Virus record (IMG/VR): IMGVR_UViG_3300035070_002905
Location: 62,001 to 126,000 of that record
Strand: one strand, 5' to 3'
Source of the DNA: a virus
DNA: 64,000 nt
Part shown: positions 50,901-60,960 of the stretch, piece after piece
How the letters are laid out: each line of letters begins with the position of its first letter
How positions within the stretch are numbered: the first letter of the stretch is position 1
Notes under the pieces: model-generated
Databases searched by the model: none
The model's input: the letters and a program-made list of their open reading frames with translations, nothing else
What the model was told of the DNA's origin: nothing
Made by a program: the position numbers and the translations under genes

Positions 50901-51651
50901 TAAATGGAGCGATGTTCTCTGTAAACGTAGACGCATCTTGACATTTAATAACGCGCTTACTTGTCGTAGGGAACGCAGAAGCTAGAGTAACCGCTTGCGC
51001 GATAGTCAGTACCGGCTGTTCCGGAGAACGACCATCGGCATTATCATCACCGCTAGCTGATACGTATACCATCTGTGCACTATCGATAAAGTCGATAGCT
51101 TCTGCACCTAGACGATCTGCGTCCGTAAGAGTCTCTAGCTTATCACGGATAGTACTAGCATCATCTTTAACTAGTAGAGAAGAAGGTTCTACCGGTCCGA
51201 ATACTACCTCTTCATCTGTCATTGGAGTCCAGACAGTTAAGTTCTCGGGGATGGTAGTTGTATCGCCTGCAGGATTCCTTGCAACTGATAGGTCTACATT
51301 CATAGACGACAGTGCAGCAGTAGCCTGAACTTGTAGATGTACAGGTGATCGTAGATCATTAGAATCTTCACGTAGAAGACGTACCATATCTACTGCAGGC
51401 ACATTAGAGTCTGTTGCGTGCGTTAGGATGCCCCATTTTACAGGTGCGTTACCTAGGTTACCTTGTATTGTGAAATCAAAGTAAGTGAACTCGCCTGCTT
51501 TAGACATGTCCAGCGTTACCCTCTCTGAGAAGCTGCCACTACCGGTGACGGTAGCGATAGTCAGCCAGTCGTTATTCGTTCGGGTCTGTCCTACTAGATT
51601 AACGGAGGTGAACGACTTATCCCCTACTGGGATTATATTTGCTATTGACAT
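47911..51651 (-). CDS. Large tail fibre/spike, 1,246 aa
   Basis: N-terminal 170 residues are a beta-rich attachment part. The linker STIRDKLETLTDADRLGAEA is followed at about 200 by a right-handed beta-helix-like region (VYVSASGDDNADGRSPEQPV). The linker returns as GVRDALETLTADDRLDASFI at about 380; several beta-sandwich-like domains follow. Shares the linker with the two fibres upstream. Probably part of the receptor-binding apparatus. Confidence 0.75.
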   Translation of the reverse strand: MSIANIIPVGDKSFTSVNLVGQTRTNNDWLTIATVTGSGSFSERVTLDMSKAGEFTYFDFTIQGNLGNAPVKWGILTHATDSNVPAVDMVRLLREDSNDLRSPVHLQVQATAALSSMNVDLSVARNPAGDTTTIPENLTVWTPMTDEEVVFGPVEPSSLLVKDDASTIRDKLETLTDADRLGAEAIDFIDSAQMVYVSASGDDNADGRSPEQPVLTIAQAVTLASAFPTTSKRVIKCQDASTFTENIAPFTPLDFELPYATLTGNVSNSTAARCEMHIGALVGNITLSNGSHYNFGQVAGDIVIGNSAFAASYLRIEDYLTGTFLDTGGVGDAHIEIIHDSVGVTLNPTTTYNPYGFVADTIYTSGAGVRDALETLTADDRLDASFIKNIPAGGSQHAYAQFTDLGAGGIGWYDLITWPALTAGTVDTSGADFILFIQSGGDTVITNRINMNMVRGVPDGTSTTTFRILGLVQTGDIGGGTQYRMIRDSADTVDSIRLQIRIDPSKTYEGLMSSIIPLPYASGVVFGTPTLYTPTGTEVVVSTISTDEWSDRDIVDGTSGGIACSSIGEHGPNTAYIDFSTNSQVDIHADDVIIGKYASHGTRMSAGEYGTWIANNKTDWPIDTNYWTDLVADKRPEVDDTSLNPASTITMNGADTGGSVRELMPIVSGGTHFGIRYNTAGSGGTQITFRDCLFQRIKIYLRFGISTSSGGTTQDFELVDSTGTQVAELTIPAANNNVGDTYEFEYEFATGAGDTVLTLRKRSTGTNQAVYLYDYDMHVIINEPDLEKNVVVQQDSPLRGTLLPRIIPQNTGHPTGSLALNGLADNRPIWYDGSDWSYVTTTRIASGEPVGQFFFAEGNTLADSGWTGSNNVRWVNTENHAGFPEVIRCTQTGGTITLQAPNNTQAFWDTCRANGFRTDLRAMFGAAHDGQIWVDIEPNNTSWGSNGRFEYNVTVSSGQLQITMINSGGNTTFDLERDTMYLISMINSPGEDTCDIHVDGVKVGEVTYAGGGTTDRGTFFYTPPGNAVNDMSIQSITTYTIAAASTDVTMDRQSIRTGLRYNIPNVNAPVTVRIPKGLYDFGNTFTIVNGSSEVATVSGEVGDNQLFGGTPSLQVFPQKEMTFTQTASPRGNVWAVEGGKTVINHNENTSTGNALHMTLSNTGAIDGRHGNFTDAVAVTRVQAGQYSIAPAGPVLDDSTTVIATARSATGAVRSCNYTITLGEVFVDVKDAAGTLTDDAVSVSMYW

Positions 51652-51660
51652 TTTGTCTCC

Positions 51661-51682
51661 TAAATAGGGGCCGGAGCCCCCT
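51661..51682 (-). terminator. Possible terminator of the 1,555-aa fibre gene
   Basis: Minus-strand GGGGC-TCCG-GCCCC followed by TATTTA; short stem. Confidence 0.45.
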
Positions 51683-51689
51683 TTATTTA

Positions 51690-54600
51690 CTAGATAAGAT
51701 ACGGTTGGCCTATGCCGATAAGAATCGTATCATCATCGATTACCTGGAATACCTCTTGGATCAAACCTGATACAGGCTGAGCCGAAGTAAATGTCCCTGC
51801 ACTGTTTAGCCAGTAGTACTGTCCGGTAGTATAGCCGTGTCCGGTAATCGTACAGATTCCGCTAGACTGTACTCGATAGGTACCGATGTCCACTACCTCA
51901 CATACAAAGCCGGTAGCCGGAGCCATAGACGATGCATCTGCCGGAGCCCAGTTAGCACCTGCACCTCTAGCTAGCAACTGCTGCTGAGTAAACGGATGGT
52001 TAGGGTGGACTACTGTAATGATATCAGTTGAAGCACCTTCGATAGCGCTAACGTTTAGACGCTCAGTACCAGTTAATGCCTCTAGCTTATCGCGAATCTG
52101 GATTCCAGTATCGCTGCCTACCGGCACGTCTGCATGAAACTTAATGTTAGTTACTGCAACTCGAGCGAATACGATGTGTAGATCGTTTGTTACCAGTCCA
52201 CCAGCTCCTGGAGTAGTCGAAACAGTCCAGTAAGTGGTGTCCGTATTAGTATGAGCTTCTGTACCAACTACTGGATCTATTTTAGTAGCACCACCACCCA
52301 CAGGGTTGCCTTCGTACACGCGGATATCACGATCAGTACCCGATGAGGTCACTTGACCGTATCGAATCTCTAGGACCATGTTATGTGTAAGGGCACCTGC
52401 CGGGACTACCAGCTCACATACATCCGCGGAGGCAGAAGTCTCATCGGCGAATACGTTAGTGAAAAAACCTGCACCGCTACCGAAACCAAGAGGGAAGCTA
52501 CGTCCTGCATCTCTACGGAATGATGCACTTACACCAAGGCCTTCGACCATGTCATCTGCTAGAGTGTTCAGTGGAATGCCGTTAGTAACTCCGAAATCCT
52601 CGAAGATCTTAAGGGCCGCACTACCGAATCCACTACCGCGGATATCAGATGCCATAAACGGAGCGTTAGATACTACCTGTAGATCGTAAACGCCTTGACG
52701 CTGTACTACTACGTGGTAATCATCGGTTGCAACCAGCGCACTATCTAGGTTCCAAACTACAGTCTGTAGAGCACCGTATACGTTAGACTCTTGACCGTAT
52801 ACCGGATCAACTACTACACCGCCTGATGTAGGATCACCTCGGTATACCCTGAAGTGCCTATCACCGGTAGCAGATCCACGTGCGAATCGCGCCTGTAAGA
52901 CCTTGCCTCGAGCTTCCTGTGCTGGAATTATGAATTCCGCTACTGCACCGTCTCCCGTTTCATCTACCGAGCTGTTAAGCCAGAACCACCACGAGCCTGC
53001 CGTTAATGAGGCAAACGGCATGATACGAGAGTTAGTATCTCTCCATGCAGTCCCTGGGACTAGAGTACGTTCAAGTAGCTCATCGCCCTGTGCCTTAGTA
53101 AGCGTAGTACCGGTAGGAATAGCATCACGTACCGCAATCTCACGAAATACGTTCTGGAACGTACCTGTACCATCTATATTCAAGTTCTGAATAGCAGATG
53201 AATCCAGGCGATCTGTACCTGTTAATGCCTCTAGTTCATCCCGAATCTGTGTACCAGTAGACTGGCCAAGAGATGTATGGAACTCTACGTCAAGTAGAAT
53301 CTGACGTCCTAGGTATACGTAGATGTCAGCTGAGTTAGCTGGGACCTGGTAAGTTACCGCATGAGCAGTAGCACCGCTGTTCGTACCGACTACCGGTAGA
53401 ATCTCTGTACCTGAAGCTGTAGCATCACCGTTGAATACACGTAGTTCACGAGTCAGACCTGACACGATATCACTTATGAAGAACGTGATGTATGAACCGC
53501 CAGTTAGATCTTTACCAGTGAAGATTACCTCGCTGTACGCGTGACCTGCATCTGTAGGATCTTGTCCACCCGATGGTGCATATACACCCCACGAGTCAGC
53601 ATCGTCGTAGTATGCTAGTGCAGTACGAGCTGTAGTAACACCTACACCAAATGTGCGTAGGATCTCTGTAGACTGTGCTACCGATAGAGCCTCATCATCT
53701 GCAATAGAGTCACGGTCTGCGATCGTCTTAGCATGCTTAGCGTACTTACTGAATACATTCTGTACCGCCCAAGATTCTAGGCGATTAGCCTCTGCCACCG
53801 ATTCGATATCATCGATAAGCTCTAGTGGAGTAAACCCTAGACGATTGTTGATCGCCTGAAGAGATAGCTCTTCCCAGTCTGCCGCGTTGAATGCACCTGC
53901 AGTAACCGTAGCGATAGCCACGTAGTCACGTCCAAGGTGAGATACATAGGCGCCGATCGCATAGTTGTTCGCGATGTTAAACACGTTGTAAGCTGCCGCA
54001 CCACGTAGGGATACGATGTCACCTTCAACTGCTTCGATTCGGTTTTCGTTAGTGATTGCACTGACGATCTGCCACTCCGCAACATCCCATGCACCTGCTG
54101 CCACGCCTGTACGTGCTTTGTACAATCTGCTTAGGTAGATTACGTAGGTACCTGCAGTATACGTTGCAGTAGAATCAAAGTCTGCCGGACGAGCTGCCCC
54201 GCGTAACGCCTCGATGTCTACTTCAGCTGTATCGATACGACCTTCGTTATCTACAATCGAGATGACCTGCCATTCCGATGCGTCGAAGTTACCTGGAAGT
54301 ACTGCTGCAATAGCATGGTATAGACGGTTGCCGAATACACAGCTATCGTCGATTGCGTAAGTAGCCGTAGAGTCAAAGTCTGCCGCTACTGCCTGGCCGC
54401 GTAGCTGTTCGTGCGCATCGCTGATACCTACTGAAGTCTCTAGGACTAGCGCTGCGTTACTTAGAGTAGACGCTTCGTACCAGTTAGCTGCATCCCACGG
54501 TCCTGCCGTAAGATCTTCACGAGCGATGAACGTACGGTTATCTGCTGTACGATATACCGAGTCACCTGCAGAGTATGCCTGAGTAGCGCTGAATTCTGTC

Positions 54601-56357
54601 GGGCGGGCTCCGCCACGTAGTTCCAGACGTTCCGGCGCACCGGTATCGCTAGATAGCGGTAGGTTAGTGTGCACTGCGATGTTGTTAACTGTTACTCGAG
54701 AGAAAACGATATGCAAATCAGTAGTTACTGCGCCATCATTCTCTGGAGTAGTCGAAACATTCCAGTAGGTCGTAGCCGCACCTGTATGCGCTTCAGTACC
54801 CTCTATAGGTGTCAACTTGGTTACGCCAGTCGTAGGATCTCCTGGGTATACACGAACATCACGTTCTGTACCGCCAGTAGTAACTTGACCATAGGTAACT
54901 TCTAAGACTTGGTTATGTGAAAGTCGGCTCGCAGGAATCACTAGTTCACATACGTCTGCCGTAGCTGCAGTCTCATCGCCGAACGAAGCCGAGAATAGAC
55001 CGGCACCATTGCCGAACATCCTAGGGTATTGACGTCCTGCGGTAGTACGGAATTCCGCACCGATACCCATACCTTGAACTATATCGTTAGCGTGAGTACC
55101 TAGTAGCTCTCCGTTGACTAGACCTGTTTGTTGGTTAACTAGCGCAGCAGCTTCTGAAAAGGATGCACCCTTAAGAGCGGCCATGTGATATGCTGAGTTA
55201 TCCACTAGTTGTAGATCGAAGATACCTTGACGCTGTACGATGATATGGATATCGCCAGCAACGCCGTCCGGGCGCTCTAGATCCCATACTGTAGTAGCCT
55301 GGCTACCGCGAAGAACGAACTCGTTACCTAGAATAGGGTCGATTTCCACACCTAGGTTAACCGGGTTGCCGTCGTATACGCGGAACATTCGAGTTCCAAT
55401 AGTTGACGAACGAGTGAACCTAGCAGTTAACGCCTTGCCACGTACTGATTCTGCAGGAAGTACTAATTCTATACACGCTCCGGCACCAGTCTCATCTATC
55501 TCACTGTTTCTCCACAGCATGAAGCTGTTATTAGACTGAGATACGATCGGCATGATACGTGAGTTATCAGTAGCCCAGAACGCATCGATACCTAGAGTAC
55601 GTCGAACAATCTCATCGGCTTGTGCTTTAGTTAACGTAGCACCTGAGGTAAGACCATCACGTACGAAGATCTCTTCTACTACCGGCTGGAATGCAGCATC
55701 GCCGTCGAGATTAAGATTCTGGATAGCTGATGCATCTAAGCGAGCAGTACCAGTAAGTTCTTCCAGACGATCACGGATTGTAGTACCGCGTGCGTTGTTA
55801 CGTACAGACAGTTCCTGCCATCGTGCCGTATTGAAGGCTTCCGGCGTAGTTACTGGATCGATACACAGGTATTCACGGGCAGACGTAGTCTCCCATACCG
55901 TAGCACCGAGTACGTACGTAGATGAAGCACTGTAGTCTGCCGAACGAGCTGCGCCGCGTAGCGCTACGATCTCTTCCGGTAGAACGCTAAGTGCTTCTAC
56001 TCGAGTGTTAATAGACTCTAGCGATAGATCCTGCCATTTAGCCGAGTCGAATGCTTCTGCCACGGTAACCGCAGTAGTACAGACATAGTGTACTGAGTTA
56101 AAGGTTACTAGATCATCTAGTGCGTATGTTGCGGTGGCATCATACAGTGAAGCAGAGTTGCTCCCGATGACGCTGTGTACGGTTGATTGTAGGAATCGTC
56201 CGTTAGAGAGAGTGATCTCGCCACCCGTACCATTACATAGGTACGATAGACCGGTCTCAGTGATAAACGTGAATTCGCCTAGCCTAATCGGTAGGGCAAT
56301 CGCTGCCGCTACAGTATCTGCCTGTAGACGTCTCACTTGTTGTTGGTTATAGCTCAC
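51690..56357 (-). CDS. Giant modular tail fibre, 1,555 aa
   Basis: N-terminal QQVRRLQADTVAAAIALPIR is homologous to the next fibre's start. Six modules of about 40 residues (at 72-112, 141-184, 589-628, 659-700, 727-766 and 791-832; pattern A-T-Y-A-x-G-x-x-V ... F-D-A-A-x-W-x-x-L-S) look like small Trp-bearing carbohydrate-binding modules. A 380-residue block at 194-573 recurs at 1038-1417. Linkers of the form IRDKLEALTGTERLDASAI connect the blocks. Probably binds surface sugars. Confidence 0.8.
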   Translation of the reverse strand: MSYNQQQVRRLQADTVAAAIALPIRLGEFTFITETGLSYLCNGTGGEITLSNGRFLQSTVHSVIGSNSASLYDATATYALDDLVTFNSVHYVCTTAVTVAEAFDSAKWQDLSLESINTRVEALSVLPEEIVALRGAARSADYSASSTYVLGATVWETTSAREYLCIDPVTTPEAFNTARWQELSVRNNARGTTIRDRLEELTGTARLDASAIQNLNLDGDAAFQPVVEEIFVRDGLTSGATLTKAQADEIVRRTLGIDAFWATDNSRIMPIVSQSNNSFMLWRNSEIDETGAGACIELVLPAESVRGKALTARFTRSSTIGTRMFRVYDGNPVNLGVEIDPILGNEFVLRGSQATTVWDLERPDGVAGDIHIIVQRQGIFDLQLVDNSAYHMAALKGASFSEAAALVNQQTGLVNGELLGTHANDIVQGMGIGAEFRTTAGRQYPRMFGNGAGLFSASFGDETAATADVCELVIPASRLSHNQVLEVTYGQVTTGGTERDVRVYPGDPTTGVTKLTPIEGTEAHTGAATTYWNVSTTPENDGAVTTDLHIVFSRVTVNNIAVHTNLPLSSDTGAPERLELRGGARPTEFSATQAYSAGDSVYRTADNRTFIAREDLTAGPWDAANWYEASTLSNAALVLETSVGISDAHEQLRGQAVAADFDSTATYAIDDSCVFGNRLYHAIAAVLPGNFDASEWQVISIVDNEGRIDTAEVDIEALRGAARPADFDSTATYTAGTYVIYLSRLYKARTGVAAGAWDVAEWQIVSAITNENRIEAVEGDIVSLRGAAAYNVFNIANNYAIGAYVSHLGRDYVAIATVTAGAFNAADWEELSLQAINNRLGFTPLELIDDIESVAEANRLESWAVQNVFSKYAKHAKTIADRDSIADDEALSVAQSTEILRTFGVGVTTARTALAYYDDADSWGVYAPSGGQDPTDAGHAYSEVIFTGKDLTGGSYITFFISDIVSGLTRELRVFNGDATASGTEILPVVGTNSGATAHAVTYQVPANSADIYVYLGRQILLDVEFHTSLGQSTGTQIRDELEALTGTDRLDSSAIQNLNIDGTGTFQNVFREIAVRDAIPTGTTLTKAQGDELLERTLVPGTAWRDTNSRIMPFASLTAGSWWFWLNSSVDETGDGAVAEFIIPAQEARGKVLQARFARGSATGDRHFRVYRGDPTSGGVVVDPVYGQESNVYGALQTVVWNLDSALVATDDYHVVVQRQGVYDLQVVSNAPFMASDIRGSGFGSAALKIFEDFGVTNGIPLNTLADDMVEGLGVSASFRRDAGRSFPLGFGSGAGFFTNVFADETSASADVCELVVPAGALTHNMVLEIRYGQVTSSGTDRDIRVYEGNPVGGGATKIDPVVGTEAHTNTDTTYWTVSTTPGAGGLVTNDLHIVFARVAVTNIKFHADVPVGSDTGIQIRDKLEALTGTERLNVSAIEGASTDIITVVHPNHPFTQQQLLARGAGANWAPADASSMAPATGFVCEVVDIGTYRVQSSGICTITGHGYTTGQYYWLNSAGTFTSAQPVSGLIQEVFQVIDDDTILIGIGQPYLI
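52107..55778 (-). repeat. Internal duplication in the 1,555-aa fibre
   Basis: Copies at 54639-55778 and 52107-53246 (380 codons each) encode the same domain order, for example TLTKAQADEIVRRTL vs TLTKAQGDELLERTL, and ADVCELVIPASRLSHN vs ADVCELVVPAGALTHN. The proteins have diverged, so the event is old. Confidence 0.85.
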
Positions 56358-56408
56358 AGTAATCTCCTATCTATGGTACGCATGCGCGCTAATTAATGTG
56401 CTTACGTA

Positions 56409-56443
56409 TATTTTAGACAAAAAGAAAGGGCCCGAAGGCCCTT
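56409..56443 (-). terminator. Terminator of the 1,348-aa fibre gene plus CTAAAATA promoter motif
   Basis: Minus-strand AAGGGCC-TTCG-GGCCCTT then TCTTTTTG (56418-56443), immediately followed by GTCTAAAATATACG (56409-56416), 52 bases before the next start. Same terminator-then-promoter layout as at 686-723 and 25687-25722. Confidence 0.75.
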
Positions 56444-56445
56444 CA

Positions 56446-59400
56446 TTAGGTTGGTCTGATGACGTCGAGGAAATCCTCGTTAGCCACTGAATCGTATACA
56501 ATACGAATCGCCGTGTCTGACACTCGGAATACTTCAGTGCCGTGTCGCAGGTGCGCTCCGTTGAACTGGAACCCTGCACGAGTATACTCGTCTGCAGTCA
56601 TGTTAGGGATCGCCCAGCTAGCTCCTGCCGCTACCGTAGCTGTGTACTCGGTAGAAATATCGAAGTTAACTGTAGGGACATCGCCGTTACGCTGTACTAC
56701 CGTATAGATTCCACTGCCTGTATGGACAACCTTACCTACGATGTACGAGTCACGTGGTACCGGAAGATCCTCTACGATGTACGCCTGCATCTGCTCTGAA
56801 GTCATCGGCTCACCGATATACTTCATCAACGCGATGTTAGGACTATCGGAGCGAGCGATCAGAGTATCCACTACGTACGAGTTAGCCGGTACAGTCGCCA
56901 GGGCATCATCCGATGCATCCCAGTACTGGTTACCTGTAGCGGAGCCGCCTGGACCCCACTGGTAATCCGTAACGAAGGTACGAGCCAGCTCTGCGAAGCT
57001 AGTTCCGGCTACTGGAATCAGAACCTCCAGATCTACCGTAGCGTCTGCCGCCGTGTTGTACTGACGTAGAGACTCTGCAATCACTCGACCGGTACGAACT
57101 GATAGGTTCTGTACGTTACGTGCAATGCTTCGGCCTACGACGACCGGAAGTCGTGTTAGATACTCGTTAAGAGTACCATCACCGAAGAACGGTCCGATTA
57201 CGTTAGTAGTCAGAGTAGATCCCGCTATGCGAATCTCACCTACTAGTACGATCTGCGCTAGCTCTGCATCTGTGAATAGTCGTTCCTCGCCCAGTAGGAA
57301 GTTAGAACGTTTAATCACGATGTCGATGCTAGGAGAAGTAGTAGAATTAACTACTGTGTATCGTCCGGTGGGTGCTGTAAATGTACCTACTGGACATATA
57401 CCGACTACTGCGTGCTGATCTGTAGCGACCATTCCATGAGCAATACCCGTCTCACCTGCGTACGATAGGTCTGTAGCGAATAGCTTAGCCTCGATCGCCG
57501 ACATAGCGAATGTCGTAATAGGACTCTCCAGCGTAATCGTCACTGCTCGATCATAACGTAGGCCGTAGTCTCCTACCGGAGTAACCTCCGTCTGAATCTT
57601 AGCGTTCAGCTCTGTCACCGCCGCCTGTAGCTCAGTCGCTACGATAGGGTTAGGTGAAGTATCCTGTGCAGGATCGTAACTAACATCTGCCGCCGTAATA
57701 GGAGGAAGACTAATAGCACCTGAACCCGCAGCCGTAATATCGATCACCGCGTAGCTCACTACATCGGTATCGTCTACGTTGTGCGGAATGACCTGTAGTA
57801 CAGTACTCCCGTCGAACGTACCCGTTACACTAGCACCACCGTTGATTAGCGATAGGACATCGGTAGGGTTACGTCGGATTATGTAGCTACCCTCGCCGAG
57901 TAACTTAACTGTAACCGTTGCAGAGTCAGGGACGTCTGCTTCTGTTACCGCGTTAAGGATAGGCGTTTCGAATACCCAGTCACGTACACCATCTGCGATG
58001 AAGATCGTATTCTGAACGATATCCTCAATGGTAACATACACTGTCGGTAACGATGTGAACACCGTGAACAACCAGTCTGACAGGTAGACATTCGATAGGT
58101 TGGCTACTTCGCCTGTATCGAAACGGTTCTCTGAGACTGAACCGGTATACGGTTGGACCCAATTAGATACTATAGCCGACTGAGCATCTGCTGCAGTAGG
58201 AGGAGTTACTGTAAGGGTCATTACACCCCAGTTATTACCAGCCTTAGGAGCGATCTCTACTCGGACATCAAAGTAATCTACTACACCGGTGAAGGTGAAT
58301 ACCGTAGAACCCATGGTGAATACAGTATCGCTGCCGACAACCTCTACGTCGATCAGTAGCTGACCTGCCGTATTAGGTACCGGAGAGTCTACTGCCGTCC
58401 AGCAAGACTGAAGACGAGCTTTACCTGATGCTAACTTGAAGTTATAGTCGATCACGTTACCGTTATCGAATACTACCGCCAGATTCTCCAGTGACATCGG
58501 ACGGGTTAGACCTGTCTGAGCAGTCGCTGAGGTATCTTCACATTGTAGTACGTTGCGTCCTGACTCGACTACCAGAGAAGGAGTACCTACCTCGGTCCAG
58601 CCTTGCAGTGTTGCATCACCGTTATACAGGTTAGTATTGTACGTTACGCGTGCCGTAAGGTTACGAGAAGTATGGAACTGAGTCTGAGACGTCAGGTCTT
58701 CAAGTAGATCCGGTACGATTACCACTAGCTCGCTGCTACTAGTAAGTTCGTGCTCGTTAGAGACTGCTGCGTATGTCGTATCCCCACCTTTCTGTACTAG
58801 CGCCGCTGCAAGTCGGTATCCGTTTCTACCTGAAGTAGGTAGAGATAGGATAGGAATACCTGCGGATAGCTCTGAGGCCGTGTACAGGGTGTCGCCCTTA
58901 GTAAGCAGTAGATCTCGAGATGAACCAGGCTTCTGGTAAATCCACAGGTAATCTACTGAGAACATACCTTCCGGGATCAGAGCATGCTGTGCGTTCGTTT
59001 CGTCTGAGTCTGGTACAGTACCTAGGATGTTATAGTAACGCCCATCGGCCTGCAGAACCTCATCACGGTTATCATCATCCGGCCATAGTGCACGCACGGT
59101 AGGTGACGTAGCGCCTAGATAAGGTACGACCTGTCCATACGTAGTACGGATGAATCCCGAGGTGATGTTGTAAGTAACACCTGCACCTGGGATTACGTTA
59201 ATACCGCTAAGGATCTCCGAGATTGTACCTTCTTTAATCTCCTCTGAACCGTTATCTGCAAGCCATATACTCTCGGTAATAGTATTAATATTACCTGAGT
59301 CCGCTAGTACGTGTGCGAAGTCCATCGCCCAGGGTTCGTTACTAGTGAATGAAGGGTTCTCACCTTCATCGCCTGTAAGTACAACGATATCATAGCCAGA

Positions 59401-60492
59401 GTTATTGATGTTAACTATGTTATAAGCGTTAGTGAACGTAGAGATATCATATTGTTCACGGTTGCTTACGATAAATAAGTTCTGTACTTCAAAATCTCTC
59501 AGTTGAATCGTAGGGATCGCAGGGATTACGTGATGTTGTCCACGGTATGTATAGCTAAGCGTGTTAACTAGACTTACTGTCAACGGGCCGGTCTGAGCCA
59601 TATATCCAGTAGGTCGTTGGTTATCGCCATTCGTATCGAAACCATAACCGCCTTCTACTGGAACAATCTGGTATGGATTCCATGAGTTAGCGGCAGTGCC
59701 TGCAGTAGAGAAGATCGTACCGGCAGCTACATAGGTCTTAGGGAATGGATACCCGACTAAACCTGCACTGTTGAACTGTACGCGCGTACCTGCAGCTACA
59801 AGCGGCTGATCGAAAGTAAAACGATAAACCCTATAGCCTACACCGTCTGGGTAGCCTGTCTGCTGATTGAAGATCGAACGGTTAAGAATGATCGTACCAG
59901 CTGAAGGCATAGTATCCACGATGAACGTGTTATTAGTACTTACCGGAAAGCTACCGTCTGCCGGCACTGTAGCCGAGACGTACAGCGCATCGCCTTCATT
60001 AAGCGTAATGCCTGGAATAGCAGAGTATTCTAGTTTGTAAGTACCGTTAACGTTACCATCAGTAGCAATCTGTAGGAAGCCCAAGTCTTCGTACGCAAAG
60101 TTCTCACCTAGGAACGACGGGTTGTACGGAGCGTAGTTCTCTGCATCTACCGTCGCCAGTAGACGGGTACCATCGTTAGCCTGCATTAGACTCTGCAGGA
60201 TAGTCTCTACGCTATCGTCAAATGGTACGTAGGGATCTGGCACTTCGCCACTATACGTGATGTTAGCCGCATCGCCGGGAGCACCGCCACCGGTGCCCGT
60301 AGAGATGTCAAATAGGAAGTTCCCATTGTCCAACTCAATATCCGCCACGTTAGTACGCGTAGTACGACAGATATACGGAGTGCTAGTATCCTGAAGGATA
60401 GCTAGTTCACCTGCCTGTACATCTGTTAGTATGGCTGTGGCTGCATCAGCCAGCTGTAACCTACGCAGCTGGTCTTGATTAATTGTCTTCAT
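56446..60492 (-). CDS. Giant tail fibre/baseplate-attached protein, 1,348 aa
   Basis: Opens QDQLRRLQLADAATAILTDV, homologous to the 1,555-aa fibre N-terminus, so both may bind the same site on the virion. The rest is beta-rich with many Gly/Asn/Thr turns; no catalytic signature. It is preceded by a 154-aa adaptor-like gene, with three bases between them. Confidence 0.75.
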   Translation of the reverse strand: MKTINQDQLRRLQLADAATAILTDVQAGELAILQDTSTPYICRTTRTNVADIELDNGNFLFDISTGTGGGAPGDAANITYSGEVPDPYVPFDDSVETILQSLMQANDGTRLLATVDAENYAPYNPSFLGENFAYEDLGFLQIATDGNVNGTYKLEYSAIPGITLNEGDALYVSATVPADGSFPVSTNNTFIVDTMPSAGTIILNRSIFNQQTGYPDGVGYRVYRFTFDQPLVAAGTRVQFNSAGLVGYPFPKTYVAAGTIFSTAGTAANSWNPYQIVPVEGGYGFDTNGDNQRPTGYMAQTGPLTVSLVNTLSYTYRGQHHVIPAIPTIQLRDFEVQNLFIVSNREQYDISTFTNAYNIVNINNSGYDIVVLTGDEGENPSFTSNEPWAMDFAHVLADSGNINTITESIWLADNGSEEIKEGTISEILSGINVIPGAGVTYNITSGFIRTTYGQVVPYLGATSPTVRALWPDDDNRDEVLQADGRYYNILGTVPDSDETNAQHALIPEGMFSVDYLWIYQKPGSSRDLLLTKGDTLYTASELSAGIPILSLPTSGRNGYRLAAALVQKGGDTTYAAVSNEHELTSSSELVVIVPDLLEDLTSQTQFHTSRNLTARVTYNTNLYNGDATLQGWTEVGTPSLVVESGRNVLQCEDTSATAQTGLTRPMSLENLAVVFDNGNVIDYNFKLASGKARLQSCWTAVDSPVPNTAGQLLIDVEVVGSDTVFTMGSTVFTFTGVVDYFDVRVEIAPKAGNNWGVMTLTVTPPTAADAQSAIVSNWVQPYTGSVSENRFDTGEVANLSNVYLSDWLFTVFTSLPTVYVTIEDIVQNTIFIADGVRDWVFETPILNAVTEADVPDSATVTVKLLGEGSYIIRRNPTDVLSLINGGASVTGTFDGSTVLQVIPHNVDDTDVVSYAVIDITAAGSGAISLPPITAADVSYDPAQDTSPNPIVATELQAAVTELNAKIQTEVTPVGDYGLRYDRAVTITLESPITTFAMSAIEAKLFATDLSYAGETGIAHGMVATDQHAVVGICPVGTFTAPTGRYTVVNSTTSPSIDIVIKRSNFLLGEERLFTDAELAQIVLVGEIRIAGSTLTTNVIGPFFGDGTLNEYLTRLPVVVGRSIARNVQNLSVRTGRVIAESLRQYNTAADATVDLEVLIPVAGTSFAELARTFVTDYQWGPGGSATGNQYWDASDDALATVPANSYVVDTLIARSDSPNIALMKYIGEPMTSEQMQAYIVEDLPVPRDSYIVGKVVHTGSGIYTVVQRNGDVPTVNFDISTEYTATVAAGASWAIPNMTADEYTRAGFQFNGAHLRHGTEVFRVSDTAIRIVYDSVANEDFLDVIRPT

Positions 60493-60495
60493 GTA

Positions 60496-60960
60496 TTACA
60501 CCTCTAAATCTTGACGTCTCTCACGAGAAGCATTAGCATCGGTATCTTCCACGTTGAACTTGAACTTAGATACGCCGTTCTGATCGTACATAGTAAGCAG
60601 GTTCGTACGCTTATCCCAATACCAACTACCCATTGTAGCAGTCTTGATATCGTTAAGTTCATCAATAATCTGCGCATAGATTGGATCTATGATAGCAGTC
60701 GGAGAATAATCAGTCATAATCTCCAGGACGTCATCACCGTCAGGTACGCCGTTAGGGTACTGTGTAAGATCTAGGGTTACTCGATGATAATTATTTGGAT
60801 CGTTCGGGTCTGTATTACTAACTGTATAGTCGGTAATGCGAACCAGTTTGATCCCGTTAAGATAGATCGTTTCTGCGTCTTTAGAAAACGGGTTGACATC
60901 GAAGGCGTTCTTACCTACTGCATCATCTCCCGTAAAGACTTCTGAATATCCGTAAGCCAT
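60496..60960 (-). CDS. Putative fibre-associated structural protein, 154 aa
   Basis: Beta-rich (FDVNPFSKDAETIYLNGIKL; FKFNVEDTDANASRER). The GIKLVRITDYTVS segment is typical of phage tail-fibre base domains. It lies just before the giant fibre. Confidence 0.5.
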   Translation of the reverse strand: MAYGYSEVFTGDDAVGKNAFDVNPFSKDAETIYLNGIKLVRITDYTVSNTDPNDPNNYHRVTLDLTQYPNGVPDGDDVLEIMTDYSPTAIIDPIYAQIIDELNDIKTATMGSWYWDKRTNLLTMYDQNGVSKFKFNVEDTDANASRERRQDLEV

